The translations under genes were made by a program, and so were the position numbers. Of a stretch of DNA of 64,000 nt, positions 35,052 to 43,089 are shown one piece after another; within the stretch, counting starts at the first letter, position 1; each line of letters begins with the position of its first letter. The notes under the pieces were generated by a model, which was given only the letters and a program-made list of their open reading frames with translations, was not told the DNA's origin and made no database searches. Source of the DNA: JAGNXB01 sp964471595 (GTDB lineage Bacteria > Bacteroidota > Bacteroidia > Chitinophagales > Saprospiraceae); the NCBI GenBank assembly GCA_964471595.1, contig CAYYGN010000013.1:17651-81650 (forward strand), in the 5' to 3' direction.

Positions 35052-36578
35052 TTATTTTTCAACGAGACGCCGGAAGATCGGGGTCCCGTTGGCCAGGACT
35101 TCCAGCAAGTGCCGGCCGGCCGGAATCCGGTGGGTGGCCACCTGATGAAAATACAAACCGGCCTGGCTTTCGCGGACCTCCGAGAACACGATTTGACGCC
35201 GCATGTTCAGCAGCCGGATCTCCACCTCCGAACCCGTAGCCAGCCGGACGGGAATTTCCAGGGAGGACTTGCCGTCCAGCCGGACAGCGGGCAAAGGCCC
35301 TTTTTCAAGGGTGAAAATGGCGGGGTCGGCTTTCTGACGGGGTGTCAGCACCAGGGATTCCCTTCCGCCAATGGGCCAGGACCGGATACCCGCGGGCCGC
35401 TCTCCATAGGAAAGGGATGCCAAAGCCACGGCATGGCGCGAGGCATCGGCGTCGATGATGCGGATCTCCATGCGGTCACGGGACACCCGTATCCAGTTGA
35501 ATTGATTGAAACTGCCGGCTTGTCGGGTCCAGGGTTTCAGGTCGTCGGCTTTCCGCAGAGGTGCCCCCCATCCCCCTTCTCCCAGATAGATCGTCCCGGC
35601 GTTGTCGTCACGGACAAATCCTTCGCGACTGCCCGGACCCGTATCGGGACGCAGCGGCCACGTCACCTTGACGACATGGGCATCCGATTCCTGTACGAGC
35701 TGTACGTTGTGGCGGTAGAAAAGGTCGGCCCAGGCGGCATACTGGGCGTGTTGGGGTCGTTTGCGTTTCTGATGAGGCCGGATCGGGTGGTGATACTGGA
35801 CCATCCGCCAGGTATAGGCGGGCCCAAAGACGGACAGGTCGTGTTCGAGCCATTCGGCCTGTTTTCCCGTGGCGGGCGCCATCGAATTGAGTGTGTAAAC
35901 GCGCAAAAGGTCTCCGCCAAACCCCAGGGAATACCACACCTCGGGGTGCGGGACATCAAACAGGTCGGTGAGGAGATCGTTGGAGGGTTCGTGATTGCCC
36001 CGTGCGGGGATGATGGGGATCAACCGGCCATCCAGCGTAATGGTCAATTGCCAATCGTCCAGCCACTCCTGCCACTCCCGGACGGTCGACCAGTCCGTCA
36101 TGTCACCGCTGAACAGGATGGCCAGGGGTTGCATGCGGGCCGCCAGAAGGTTCATGCGCTGTCGCATGCTGCGGTTGTTACGGGAGTCACCGCCGCACAA
36201 GAGGGTGACCGGAGTGTCGGAGTTGGCGGGTGCCGTGTGAAAATAGAGCACGCGGCTGTCGCCTTCGTTGTCGCGCACGACAAACCGGTACCGGGTATCG
36301 GGACGCAACCCTGTCAACCGGGCAAAACACGTGGGCATGTCTCTGATTTCGGTACAACGGTCGGGGTAATGAACGATCCAGCGTTCCACGCCTCCGTCAT
36401 CCGGCTGGTAAAGGATCCGCGCGTCCGTGCCGGAGAATTGTTGCCACCCTATCACCATGGAAGTGGAGGGATCTGTCCGCCACATGGCGCGATACCGGCC
36501 GGTATGTCCGTCAGCATTCGTGCAAAGACCCAGCCACACAAGGAGGGCCCCGGTGATCAATGTCCTGTTCATGGGCAT
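35052..36578 (-). CDS. Secreted purple-acid-phosphatase-like metallophosphoesterase with C-terminal sorting-like domain
   Basis: 508 residues with a signal peptide (LITGALLVWLGLCTNADG). An N-terminal fibronectin-like PAP domain (MVIGWQQFSG; LRPDTRYRFVVRD) precedes the metallophosphatase core: GGDSRNN, LFSGDMTDW, GNHEP and YHHPI give five of the usual metal-binding blocks. The final GHxHxYER-type block is replaced by ESDAHVVKVTWP, so metal ligation or specificity may differ. The last about 75 residues (EVEIRLLNMRRQIVF; GRHLLEVLANG) look like a T9SS type A sorting domain. Met3 is an equally good start. Confidence 0.85.
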   Translation of the reverse strand: MPMNRTLITGALLVWLGLCTNADGHTGRYRAMWRTDPSTSMVIGWQQFSGTDARILYQPDDGGVERWIVHYPDRCTEIRDMPTCFARLTGLRPDTRYRFVVRDNEGDSRVLYFHTAPANSDTPVTLLCGGDSRNNRSMRQRMNLLAARMQPLAILFSGDMTDWSTVREWQEWLDDWQLTITLDGRLIPIIPARGNHEPSNDLLTDLFDVPHPEVWYSLGFGGDLLRVYTLNSMAPATGKQAEWLEHDLSVFGPAYTWRMVQYHHPIRPHQKRKRPQHAQYAAWADLFYRHNVQLVQESDAHVVKVTWPLRPDTGPGSREGFVRDDNAGTIYLGEGGWGAPLRKADDLKPWTRQAGSFNQFNWIRVSRDRMEIRIIDADASRHAVALASLSYGERPAGIRSWPIGGRESLVLTPRQKADPAIFTLEKGPLPAVRLDGKSSLEIPVRLATGSEVEIRLLNMRRQIVFSEVRESQAGLYFHQVATHRIPAGRHLLEVLANGTPIFRRLVEK

Positions 36579-36659
36579 TCGCCAAATCCGGAAGAAGGGG
36601 GATATTTGCCACCGTCCTCCGGTAAAGGCGGGATTTGTCGCAAACCCTTAACGATAATT

Positions 36660-37958
36660 ATGCCCAACTTGAACGCGCTTTCCCATGATCGGCGTATTTC
36701 ATCCCTCCTGGATGCAGAGCTGGCGCGGCAGCGCCGGGGTGTGGAATTGATAGCGAGCGAAAATTTCACCAGTGCGGCCGTGCTGAGGGCCATGGGCAGT
36801 TGCCTGACCAACAAATACGCGGAAGGCTATCCGGGCAAACGCTATTACGGCGGTTGTGAAGTGGTCGATGAGGTCGAGAATGAAGCCATCGACCGGCTCC
36901 GTCAATTGTTCGGCGTGGCCTTTGCCAACGTGCAGCCTCATTCCGGGGCGCAGGCCAATGCAGCGGTCTTTCTGGCTACCCTTCAGCCAGGCGATACTAC
37001 CCTCGGGTTTGACCTCAGTCATGGCGGCCACTTGTCGCACGGCTCACCAGTCAATTATTCCGGCAAAGTGTACCGCCCCGTTTTCTACGGGGTGGAGCCC
37101 GATACCGGCCGTATCGACATGGACAAGGTGGCGGAAATCGCCCTTCGCGAAAAGCCCCGGTTGATCATTTGCGGGGCAAGCGCCTATGCGCGGGACTGGG
37201 ATTATCCCCGCTTCCGCGCCATAGCCGATGAGGTGGGCGCCCTGTTGCTCGCCGACATCGCCCACCCTGCCGGACTCATTGCCGGTGGTCATCTGGCCGA
37301 TCCCGCCCCCTGGTGCGACATCCTGACCTCCACCACCCACAAGACCCTGCGGGGACCGCGGGGCGGTATCATCATGATGGGCGCCGACAAGCCCAACCCC
37401 TGGGGACGAACCACAAAGAAGGGAGAGCCGATCCCTATGTCCGCCATCATCAACAGCGGGGTGTTCCCGGGCATGCAGGGCGGCCCTCTGGAGCATGTCA
37501 TTGCAGCCAAAGCCGTGGCCTTTGGCGAAGCCCTGCAACCGTCCTTCCGCGAATACGGCAGCCGGGTCATAGAGAATGCCAGAACCCTCGCCGATGCCCT
37601 GACGGCAAAAGGATACCAACTCGTGTCGGGAGGGACCGACAATCATTTGATGCTGATCGATCTGCGCAACAAGGGAGTTACGGGACGCCAGGCAGAGGCG
37701 GCCCTGGGCCGTGCCGACATCACGGTCAACAAAAACATGGTACCCTTTGATACCCAGTCGCCCATTGTCACTTCAGGCATACGGATCGGGCTGGCTGCCA
37801 TGACCACACGCGGTATCGGCCGGCAGGAATGCCTCCAAATGGCCGAGTGGATCGATGAACTAATCTCCGCCCCTGACGACGAGAGCAAAGGGCGGCGCAT
37901 ACGTCAGGAAGTCAACCGTTTCATGGAGCAGTACCCGCTGTACCCCGAAGAGGCCTGA
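36660..37958 (+). CDS. glyA: Serine hydroxymethyltransferase
   Basis: A PLP enzyme converting serine and tetrahydrofolate to glycine and 5,10-methylene-THF. It has the signature RGVELIASENFTS, YAEGYPGKRYYGG, DLSHGGHLSHG, the PLP-lysine motif TSTTHKTLRGPRGG, and NSGVFPGMQGGP. The 432-residue length is normal. The open frame continues far upstream, antisense to the phosphatase, but family similarity begins exactly at the ATG at 36660. It is divergent from the phosphatase gene with an 81-bp gap. Confidence 0.97.
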   Translation: MPNLNALSHDRRISSLLDAELARQRRGVELIASENFTSAAVLRAMGSCLTNKYAEGYPGKRYYGGCEVVDEVENEAIDRLRQLFGVAFANVQPHSGAQANAAVFLATLQPGDTTLGFDLSHGGHLSHGSPVNYSGKVYRPVFYGVEPDTGRIDMDKVAEIALREKPRLIICGASAYARDWDYPRFRAIADEVGALLLADIAHPAGLIAGGHLADPAPWCDILTSTTHKTLRGPRGGIIMMGADKPNPWGRTTKKGEPIPMSAIINSGVFPGMQGGPLEHVIAAKAVAFGEALQPSFREYGSRVIENARTLADALTAKGYQLVSGGTDNHLMLIDLRNKGVTGRQAEAALGRADITVNKNMVPFDTQSPIVTSGIRIGLAAMTTRGIGRQECLQMAEWIDELISAPDDESKGRRIRQEVNRFMEQYPLYPEEA

Positions 37959-38007
37959 GGGGTGGCGGATATCCGGTGAACCGGTCGGTTTTTTCTGCCG
38001 ATCCGCG

Positions 38008-38015
38008 TACCTTTG
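38008..38015 (+). promoter_or_regulatory. -7 box TACCTTTG of gcdH
   Basis: An exact TAnnTTTG match, 17 nt before the ATG at 38033. It rules out the in-frame GTG at 37976 as the start. Confidence 0.6.
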
Positions 38016-38032
38016 CGCCTCAACCGGTGACC

Positions 38033-39250
38033 ATGTCTTCTTCTTCCAGCCGCACTCCTGTCCAGCCATCCGCCCGCGAGGACCGTTTCCAGGGCCACGA
38101 CTACTATGGGGTGGACGAACTGCTCACCCCTGACCATCTCCTGGCGAGGGATGCGGTACGGACCTGGGTCAAACAGGAAGTGTCGCCCATCATTGAAGCG
38201 TATGCCGAAAGAGCGGAGTGCCCGGTGCACCTGTTCCGCGGTCTGGCCGAGATCGGCGCCTTCGGGCCGAGCCTGCCGGTGGAATACGGGGGCGGAGGGA
38301 TGGACGAGATGGCCTACGGGATCATCATGCAGGAACTCGAACGCGGAGATTCGGGCATCCGCTCCATGGCCTCCGTGCAGGGATCTCTGGTGATGTATCC
38401 CATATTCCGGTTTGGCAGCGAGGAGCAAAAAAGAAAGTATCTGCCCAAACTGGGCAGCGGCGCATTCATCGGCTGTTTTGGCCTGACCGAACCCGATCAC
38501 GGCTCCAATCCCGCCGGAATGGTGACCCAGATCCGGGATGACGGGGACGCCTGGATCCTCAACGGCGCCAAAATGTGGATCACCAATTCGCCGGTGGCCG
38601 ATTTGGCGGTGGTGTGGGCCCGGGATGAGGAAGGGATCATCCGGGGCATGATCGTGGAAAAGGACGCCAAGGGATTTTCCGCCCCGGAAATCCACGGCAA
38701 ATGGTCCCTGCGTGCCTCCATTACCGGCGAGCTGGTTTTTGAAGACGTGCGTGTGCCCAAGTCCCAGGTGTTGCCGAATGTCCAGGGGCTGAAAGGTCCG
38801 TTGTCCTGTCTGTCCAAAGCCCGTTACGGGATCGCCTGGGGAGCCATTGGCGCCGCCATGGATTGCTATGATTCCGCCCTGCGTTACAGCCAGGAACGGA
38901 GCCAGTTCGGACGGCCCATCGGTCAATTCCAGCTCACCCAGAAAAAACTGGCGGAGATGATTACCGAGATCACCAAGGCCCAACTCCTGGCTTGGAGGCT
39001 CGGTATGCTCGCGAATGCCGGTAAGGCAACCCCCGCCCAAATCTCCATGGCCAAACGCAACAACGTCATGATGGCGCTCGAAATCGCCCGCGAAGCCCGG
39101 CAAATCCATGGCGGAATGGGCATTACCAACGAGTATCCCGTCATGAGGCACATGATGAACCTCGAGACCGTGTTGACCTACGAGGGTACCCATGACATCC
39201 ATCTCCTCATCACCGGGATGGACGTGACCGGACTGAACGCTTTCCAGTGA
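38033..39250 (+). CDS. gcdH: Glutaryl-CoA dehydrogenase-type acyl-CoA dehydrogenase
   Basis: An FAD enzyme that oxidises and decarboxylates glutaryl-CoA to crotonyl-CoA in lysine and tryptophan catabolism. The subfamily is indicated by SMASVQGSLVMYPI, FGLTEPDHGSNPAGM, and the catalytic-Glu block LTYEGTHDIHLL, all characteristic of GCDH and not short-chain acyl-CoA dehydrogenases. 405 residues is standard. A kynureninase gene in the same window would fit a tryptophan or lysine degradation link, but the genes are 15 kb apart. Confidence 0.9.
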   Translation: MSSSSSRTPVQPSAREDRFQGHDYYGVDELLTPDHLLARDAVRTWVKQEVSPIIEAYAERAECPVHLFRGLAEIGAFGPSLPVEYGGGGMDEMAYGIIMQELERGDSGIRSMASVQGSLVMYPIFRFGSEEQKRKYLPKLGSGAFIGCFGLTEPDHGSNPAGMVTQIRDDGDAWILNGAKMWITNSPVADLAVVWARDEEGIIRGMIVEKDAKGFSAPEIHGKWSLRASITGELVFEDVRVPKSQVLPNVQGLKGPLSCLSKARYGIAWGAIGAAMDCYDSALRYSQERSQFGRPIGQFQLTQKKLAEMITEITKAQLLAWRLGMLANAGKATPAQISMAKRNNVMMALEIAREARQIHGGMGITNEYPVMRHMMNLETVLTYEGTHDIHLLITGMDVTGLNAFQ

Positions 39251-39353
39251 TGTCCATTCCGGCACTGTTTTCGCCGGTGGCGGCATGATCCCGCGCCGTC
39301 TGCTACAATCCTTTGCGGCATTCGTGCGTTATATTCCGGTTATATCCCCAGCG

Positions 39354-40505
39354 ATGCGCCCCGTGGCTTTTCCGGCGTTCCTTTCTGCACTGATGACCCT
39401 TGCTGTGCCCCTGCCCGGACTGGCGCAGTACGAGCCCATCGTGCTGTCCAATCCCTCCTTCGAAGGCACGCCGGCATCCGGTGTGACACCGCCGGGATGG
39501 TACGATTGCGGATTCCCGGAAGAGTCGCCCCCGGACACACATTCAGGGCTTGATTCCTTTTTTCGCGTCAGCACTCCCCCCCAGAAAGGCAGGACCTATC
39601 TCGGACTGGTGGTCAGAGACAACGATACCTGGGAGTCGGTATCCACCGAGCTGGCCCGGCCTTTGGAACCCGGCATTTGTTACACGTTCAACCTCTATCT
39701 GTCCCGTTCTCCCGATTACTTGTCGGCCACCAAACGGGGGGGCCCCACCTTTCATACCACCCCCGCCATTTTCCGGATTTGGGGCGGCAACAGCGTTTGC
39801 GACAAAGCCGAAATCCTGGGATCCACTTCCGTCATCACCCATTCCCGCTGGGTGCGCTACCAATTTACCTTCGAGCCCAAAAAACGGGTCCGGTGGTTCA
39901 TTCTGGAGGCCTTCTACCAGACTCCAGTCCTCTTTCCCTATAATGGCAACATCCTGATCGACAACGCCTCCGTGATCCGTCCCGTACCGTGCAATACCGT
40001 CCAGCGCGAAGAGGAGGAGGAAGAGGAAGTCGTGGCCGAGACAGCACCGAAGCCCGCGACGCCGCCGAAGCCGGCGCCCACGCCCAAAGCAGAGCCCAAA
40101 AAAGAGGAAGCCACCCTGGGCGGTCTGTCCAGGGCTCAACTGAAAACCGGCCAGGTCGTCAGTGTGGACAAGATCTATTTCCAGATTGATTCCGCCACTA
40201 TCAACGACGCTTCCTATCCGACCCTGGACGGCATCTACGAATTCCTGAATACCAACCGTGACGTCGTCGTCGAAATCGGCGGACATACCAATGGTAATTG
40301 CGATCACCCCTATTGTGACAAACTCTCCGAAGCACGTGCCAGAGAAGTCGCCTCCTATCTCATTAACAAAGGCATTCCGGCCCATCGGGTGCGGTACAAG
40401 GGATACGGCAAACGAAAACCTGTCGCCAGCAATGCCTCTGCCGTAGGACGCCGCCGCAATCAGCGGGTCGAAATCACCATTCTCGAGATTGCCGGCAGCG
40501 GCTAA
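39354..40505 (+). CDS. Exported OmpA-family protein with N-terminal beta-sandwich-like domain
   Basis: From the ATG at 39354 a good signal peptide is read (VAFPAFLSALMTLAVPLPGLAQ); an earlier in-frame ATG at 39285 is possible. Residues about 25-210 form a carbohydrate-binding-like beta domain (SNPSFEGTPASGVTPPGWYD; VRWFILEAFY). A linker follows with an acidic run and alternating Pro-Ala-Lys. The C-terminal OmpA domain (residues about 265-380: VVVEIGGHTNGNCDHPYC; LSEARAREVASYL) binds peptidoglycan. Its stop codon overlaps the aroA stop on the other strand. Confidence 0.87.
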   Translation: MRPVAFPAFLSALMTLAVPLPGLAQYEPIVLSNPSFEGTPASGVTPPGWYDCGFPEESPPDTHSGLDSFFRVSTPPQKGRTYLGLVVRDNDTWESVSTELARPLEPGICYTFNLYLSRSPDYLSATKRGGPTFHTTPAIFRIWGGNSVCDKAEILGSTSVITHSRWVRYQFTFEPKKRVRWFILEAFYQTPVLFPYNGNILIDNASVIRPVPCNTVQREEEEEEEVVAETAPKPATPPKPAPTPKAEPKKEEATLGGLSRAQLKTGQVVSVDKIYFQIDSATINDASYPTLDGIYEFLNTNRDVVVEIGGHTNGNCDHPYCDKLSEARAREVASYLINKGIPAHRVRYKGYGKRKPVASNASAVGRRRNQRVEITILEIAGSG

Positions 40506-41755
40506 TCGCTTCCGCCCCCTTCCACGGAAAAGCCCAGTCCCCTCAGCCCGTCCCAGTAGGTCGGGAAGGATTTTGCCACCACCTCCGGATGTTCGATGGT
40601 CACGGGCCCCTGCCAGGCCAGGAGACTCATGGCCATGGCCATCCGGTGATCCCCCCAGGTGCCGGCCGGTGAATGGGCAGGGTGTGGCTGTCCTGACAGC
40701 TGCCAGGCTTCGCCATCGGGATACAGCGTCAAACCGGCCCTGGCCAATTCGACCTGCAGGGCGGCCATGCGATCGGTTTCCTTGATGGCCAGTGTATGCA
40801 AGCCCGTAAAAACACCGGGTGTGCCATGCATCCCGCACAGCGTCACCCAGGTCTGGGCCAGGTCTGGGTGCAGCATAAAATCGCGATCGCCCCTTTCCGG
40901 TCGACAAGTCCGTTCCCGGCTGATCACCACTCCGTTTTCCTGGGGCCGGGTTTCCACGCCGAATTCCGCCATCCAGTCGGCCAACACCTCGTCGCCCTGC
41001 CATCCGGACCGCCGAAGGCCGGGGAGAAACAGGCGGCTCCCCGCAGGGGCGAGGGCGAGATGCGCATAGGCATAGGAGGCCGCGGTCCAGTCCGACTCCC
41101 AAAACATGGGGACCGGATGCCGGGAGGTCCGGTGGAGCGTCCACCGGTCGCCCGAAACCCGCCAGTCGAAACCCGCCTCCCGCAGAAGGCGCAAGGTCAT
41201 AGCGGCATAAGGCAGCGAGGTGATTCCTCCGGGGGTGCGCAGCACCCATCGGCCGGTCAGAAGGGGTGTGATCAGGAGGATGGCGGTGAGGAACTGGCTG
41301 CTGAAACGGCTGTCGATGACGACCTCTCCACCCGGACCCTCCTCGAATCCTTCCAGTCGGAGCGGCGGGTAACCGGGTACTCCCGAATACCGGATTCGTG
41401 CGCCCAGGGTGCGCAAGGCGTCGACCAAAGGGCCTACGGGACGTTCCTGCATTCTTTCCGACCCGGTGATTATCCCTTCATCCCCCCGGACGGCCAGCAG
41501 CGCCGTGAGAAAACGAAACGTGGTGCCCCCTTCCCCTGCGTCCCAAACCGGGCCCGGATGCCGGAGCATGGCGGCCAATCGCGCCGTATCGCCGGGCAGA
41601 TCCGGCGGCAGGACTTCTGCCGCCCTTTGTTCCAGTGCGCGCAGGACAAGCAAACGGTTGGCCAGGCTCTTGCTCACCGGCAGGGGCATGGCGCCGTTGA
41701 GCGGACCTGCGGGGGTGCTCAGCCGGATCCAGGGACGCTGCGTATCCGCATTCAC
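40502..41755 (-). CDS. aroA: 3-phosphoshikimate 1-carboxyvinyltransferase (EPSP synthase), GTG start
   Basis: Condenses shikimate 3-phosphate with PEP. Motifs are LPVSKSLANR near the N-terminus (phosphate-binding Lys-Ser), DAGEGGTTFRFL, SSQFLTAILL, ESDWTAASY, KETDRMAALQ, and WGDHRMAMAM near the C-terminus. The open frame reaches 41839, but the promoter box at 41760-41767 is inside it. The GTG at 41755, exactly 4 nt downstream, gives a 417-residue protein of normal size. It is divergent from the prohibitin-like gene. Confidence 0.94.
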   Translation of the reverse strand: MNADTQRPWIRLSTPAGPLNGAMPLPVSKSLANRLLVLRALEQRAAEVLPPDLPGDTARLAAMLRHPGPVWDAGEGGTTFRFLTALLAVRGDEGIITGSERMQERPVGPLVDALRTLGARIRYSGVPGYPPLRLEGFEEGPGGEVVIDSRFSSQFLTAILLITPLLTGRWVLRTPGGITSLPYAAMTLRLLREAGFDWRVSGDRWTLHRTSRHPVPMFWESDWTAASYAYAHLALAPAGSRLFLPGLRRSGWQGDEVLADWMAEFGVETRPQENGVVISRERTCRPERGDRDFMLHPDLAQTWVTLCGMHGTPGVFTGLHTLAIKETDRMAALQVELARAGLTLYPDGEAWQLSGQPHPAHSPAGTWGDHRMAMAMSLLAWQGPVTIEHPEVVAKSFPTYWDGLRGLGFSVEGGGSD

Positions 41756-41759
41756 CCCG

Positions 41760-41767
41760 CGAAGGTA
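41760..41767 (-). promoter_or_regulatory. -7 box TACCTTCG of aroA
   Basis: A minus-strand box followed by 4 nt (CGGG) and the GTG start. It predicts a leaderless mRNA and excludes the upstream ATG codons. Confidence 0.55.
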
Positions 41768-41838
41768 GCGCATGGAAAACGGCAGCGACAGGCCGGATCG
41801 TTGAGGTTTGCCTATTTTCACCGGAAAACCGTCGCCCA

Positions 41839-42657
41839 ATGGAAAATCGCCAATTATTGCTCCGTGCCGGCCTCATCGTCTTCGGGTTGATCCTGCTGAT
41901 CAGTCTGACGGGTGGCATGTTCCTGACCATTGAAGCCGGAGAGCGCGGCGTTTTGTTCCGCCGGTTTGGCGGCGGTCTGGACAAAGAGACCATGTATGCA
42001 CCGGGATTTCACGTGATCGCTCCGTGGAACACCATGTTCGTGTACAGCATCCGCGAACAACAAGTGGACGAAAAGATGGAGGTGCTCTCGAGCAACGGAC
42101 TCAACATCAGCGTGGACATCACATTGCGGACCAATCCGGATTACAGCCGGATCGCCGATCTGCACGAGAAATTCGGCACCGATTACATCAACACGCTGGT
42201 GCGGCCGGAGGTGCGTTCATCGGTGCGAAAAATCATCGGGCGATTTGAACCGGAAGAGCTGTATGCCAGCCGCAGGGATGAAGTGCAGAACATGATCCAG
42301 ACGGATCTGGAGACCGCGCTGGCGGCGAATTTCGTGCAGCTCAAAGCCGCTCTGATCCGGGATATCCAGTTGCCGGAAAAAATCCGGGGTGCCATTGAAC
42401 GCAAGTTGCAGCAGGAGCAGGAATCGGAGGAATACAAATACCGCCTGGAAAAGGAAAAGCAGGAAGCCGAGCGGAAAATCATCGAAGCCCGGGCCAAAGC
42501 TCAGGCCAACAATATCCTTTCGGCCAGTCTCAACGACAAGATCCTGCGCGACAAAGGCATCGAAGCCACGCTCGAATTGTCGCGGTCGCCCAACACCAAA
42601 GTCATTGTCATCGGTTCGGGCAAGGAGGGGATGCCCATTATTCTGGGCAATCAATAA
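41839..42657 (+). CDS. Prohibitin-family SPFH membrane protein
   Basis: 272 residues with one N-terminal membrane helix (LIVFGLILLISLTGGMFL) and a prohibitin/SPFH domain: GERGVLFRRFGGGLDKETMYAPGFH; SSNGLNISVDITLR; RPEVRSSVRKIIGRFEPEEL. A C-terminal coiled coil follows (KLQQEQESEEYKYRLEKEK). Bacterial prohibitins form large rings that often associate with the FtsH protease, though ftsH is not nearby. This is the second SPFH protein in the window and is unlike the flotillin at 18547 in length and coiled-coil pattern. Confidence 0.9.
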   Translation: MENRQLLLRAGLIVFGLILLISLTGGMFLTIEAGERGVLFRRFGGGLDKETMYAPGFHVIAPWNTMFVYSIREQQVDEKMEVLSSNGLNISVDITLRTNPDYSRIADLHEKFGTDYINTLVRPEVRSSVRKIIGRFEPEELYASRRDEVQNMIQTDLETALAANFVQLKAALIRDIQLPEKIRGAIERKLQQEQESEEYKYRLEKEKQEAERKIIEARAKAQANNILSASLNDKILRDKGIEATLELSRSPNTKVIVIGSGKEGMPIILGNQ

Positions 42658-42663
42658 CAGGGA

Positions 42664-43032
42664 TCATTCGACGTATTTCTGCCGCACGACGAGCGCGAGG
42701 TAATCATTGTCGAGGGCGAGGTATCCCTGATCGTAGCAGAAGTAATAAGTGTTGCCACCTTTGGTGGTGTATATGTTGGTGAAATAGCCGAATTTGAATC
42801 CGCGGTCGAGGAGATCCTCCCGCTTGACTTTGGCTTTTCCCGAAGGGTTGAGCTCTGCCAGGATGCGGCGGTTTTTCCGCAGGGCATTGTTGATGTTGCG
42901 GATGAAGGCCGTAGCATCGCTATTCTGCCGGTTGTGCCAGGCGGAACGGCATTGGTCACCACAAAATCGTTTGTCGTCGCGGCCCTGGATGGTACTGCCG
43001 CACTCCTCGCAGGACCTGGTCTTGACAGGCAT
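42664..43032 (-). CDS. Small zinc-ribbon protein, unknown function
   Basis: A 122-residue cytoplasmic protein. The N-terminal treble-clef-like zinc motif is C-x2-C (CEECGSTI) followed by CGDQC with Arg and His around it. A helix (NINNALRKNRRILAELNP) and a KVKREDLLDRGFKFGYFT segment come next. The pattern is recognisable as a recurrent hypothetical protein of Bacteroidota. Nucleic-acid binding is plausible only from the ribbon and basic middle. It is convergent with the prohibitin gene. Confidence 0.75.
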   Translation of the reverse strand: MPVKTRSCEECGSTIQGRDDKRFCGDQCRSAWHNRQNSDATAFIRNINNALRKNRRILAELNPSGKAKVKREDLLDRGFKFGYFTNIYTTKGGNTYYFCYDQGYLALDNDYLALVVRQKYVE

Positions 43033-43089
43033 GGGCCGTAGTTTGCCCTAAAATACGAAAACTCCGGAAACAAAAAATCACCTGGCTGT

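Noticed and set aside
35109..36659. 500-codon N-terminal extension of glyA
   Set aside because: Antisense to the phosphatase gene; family similarity begins exactly at the ATG at 36660.
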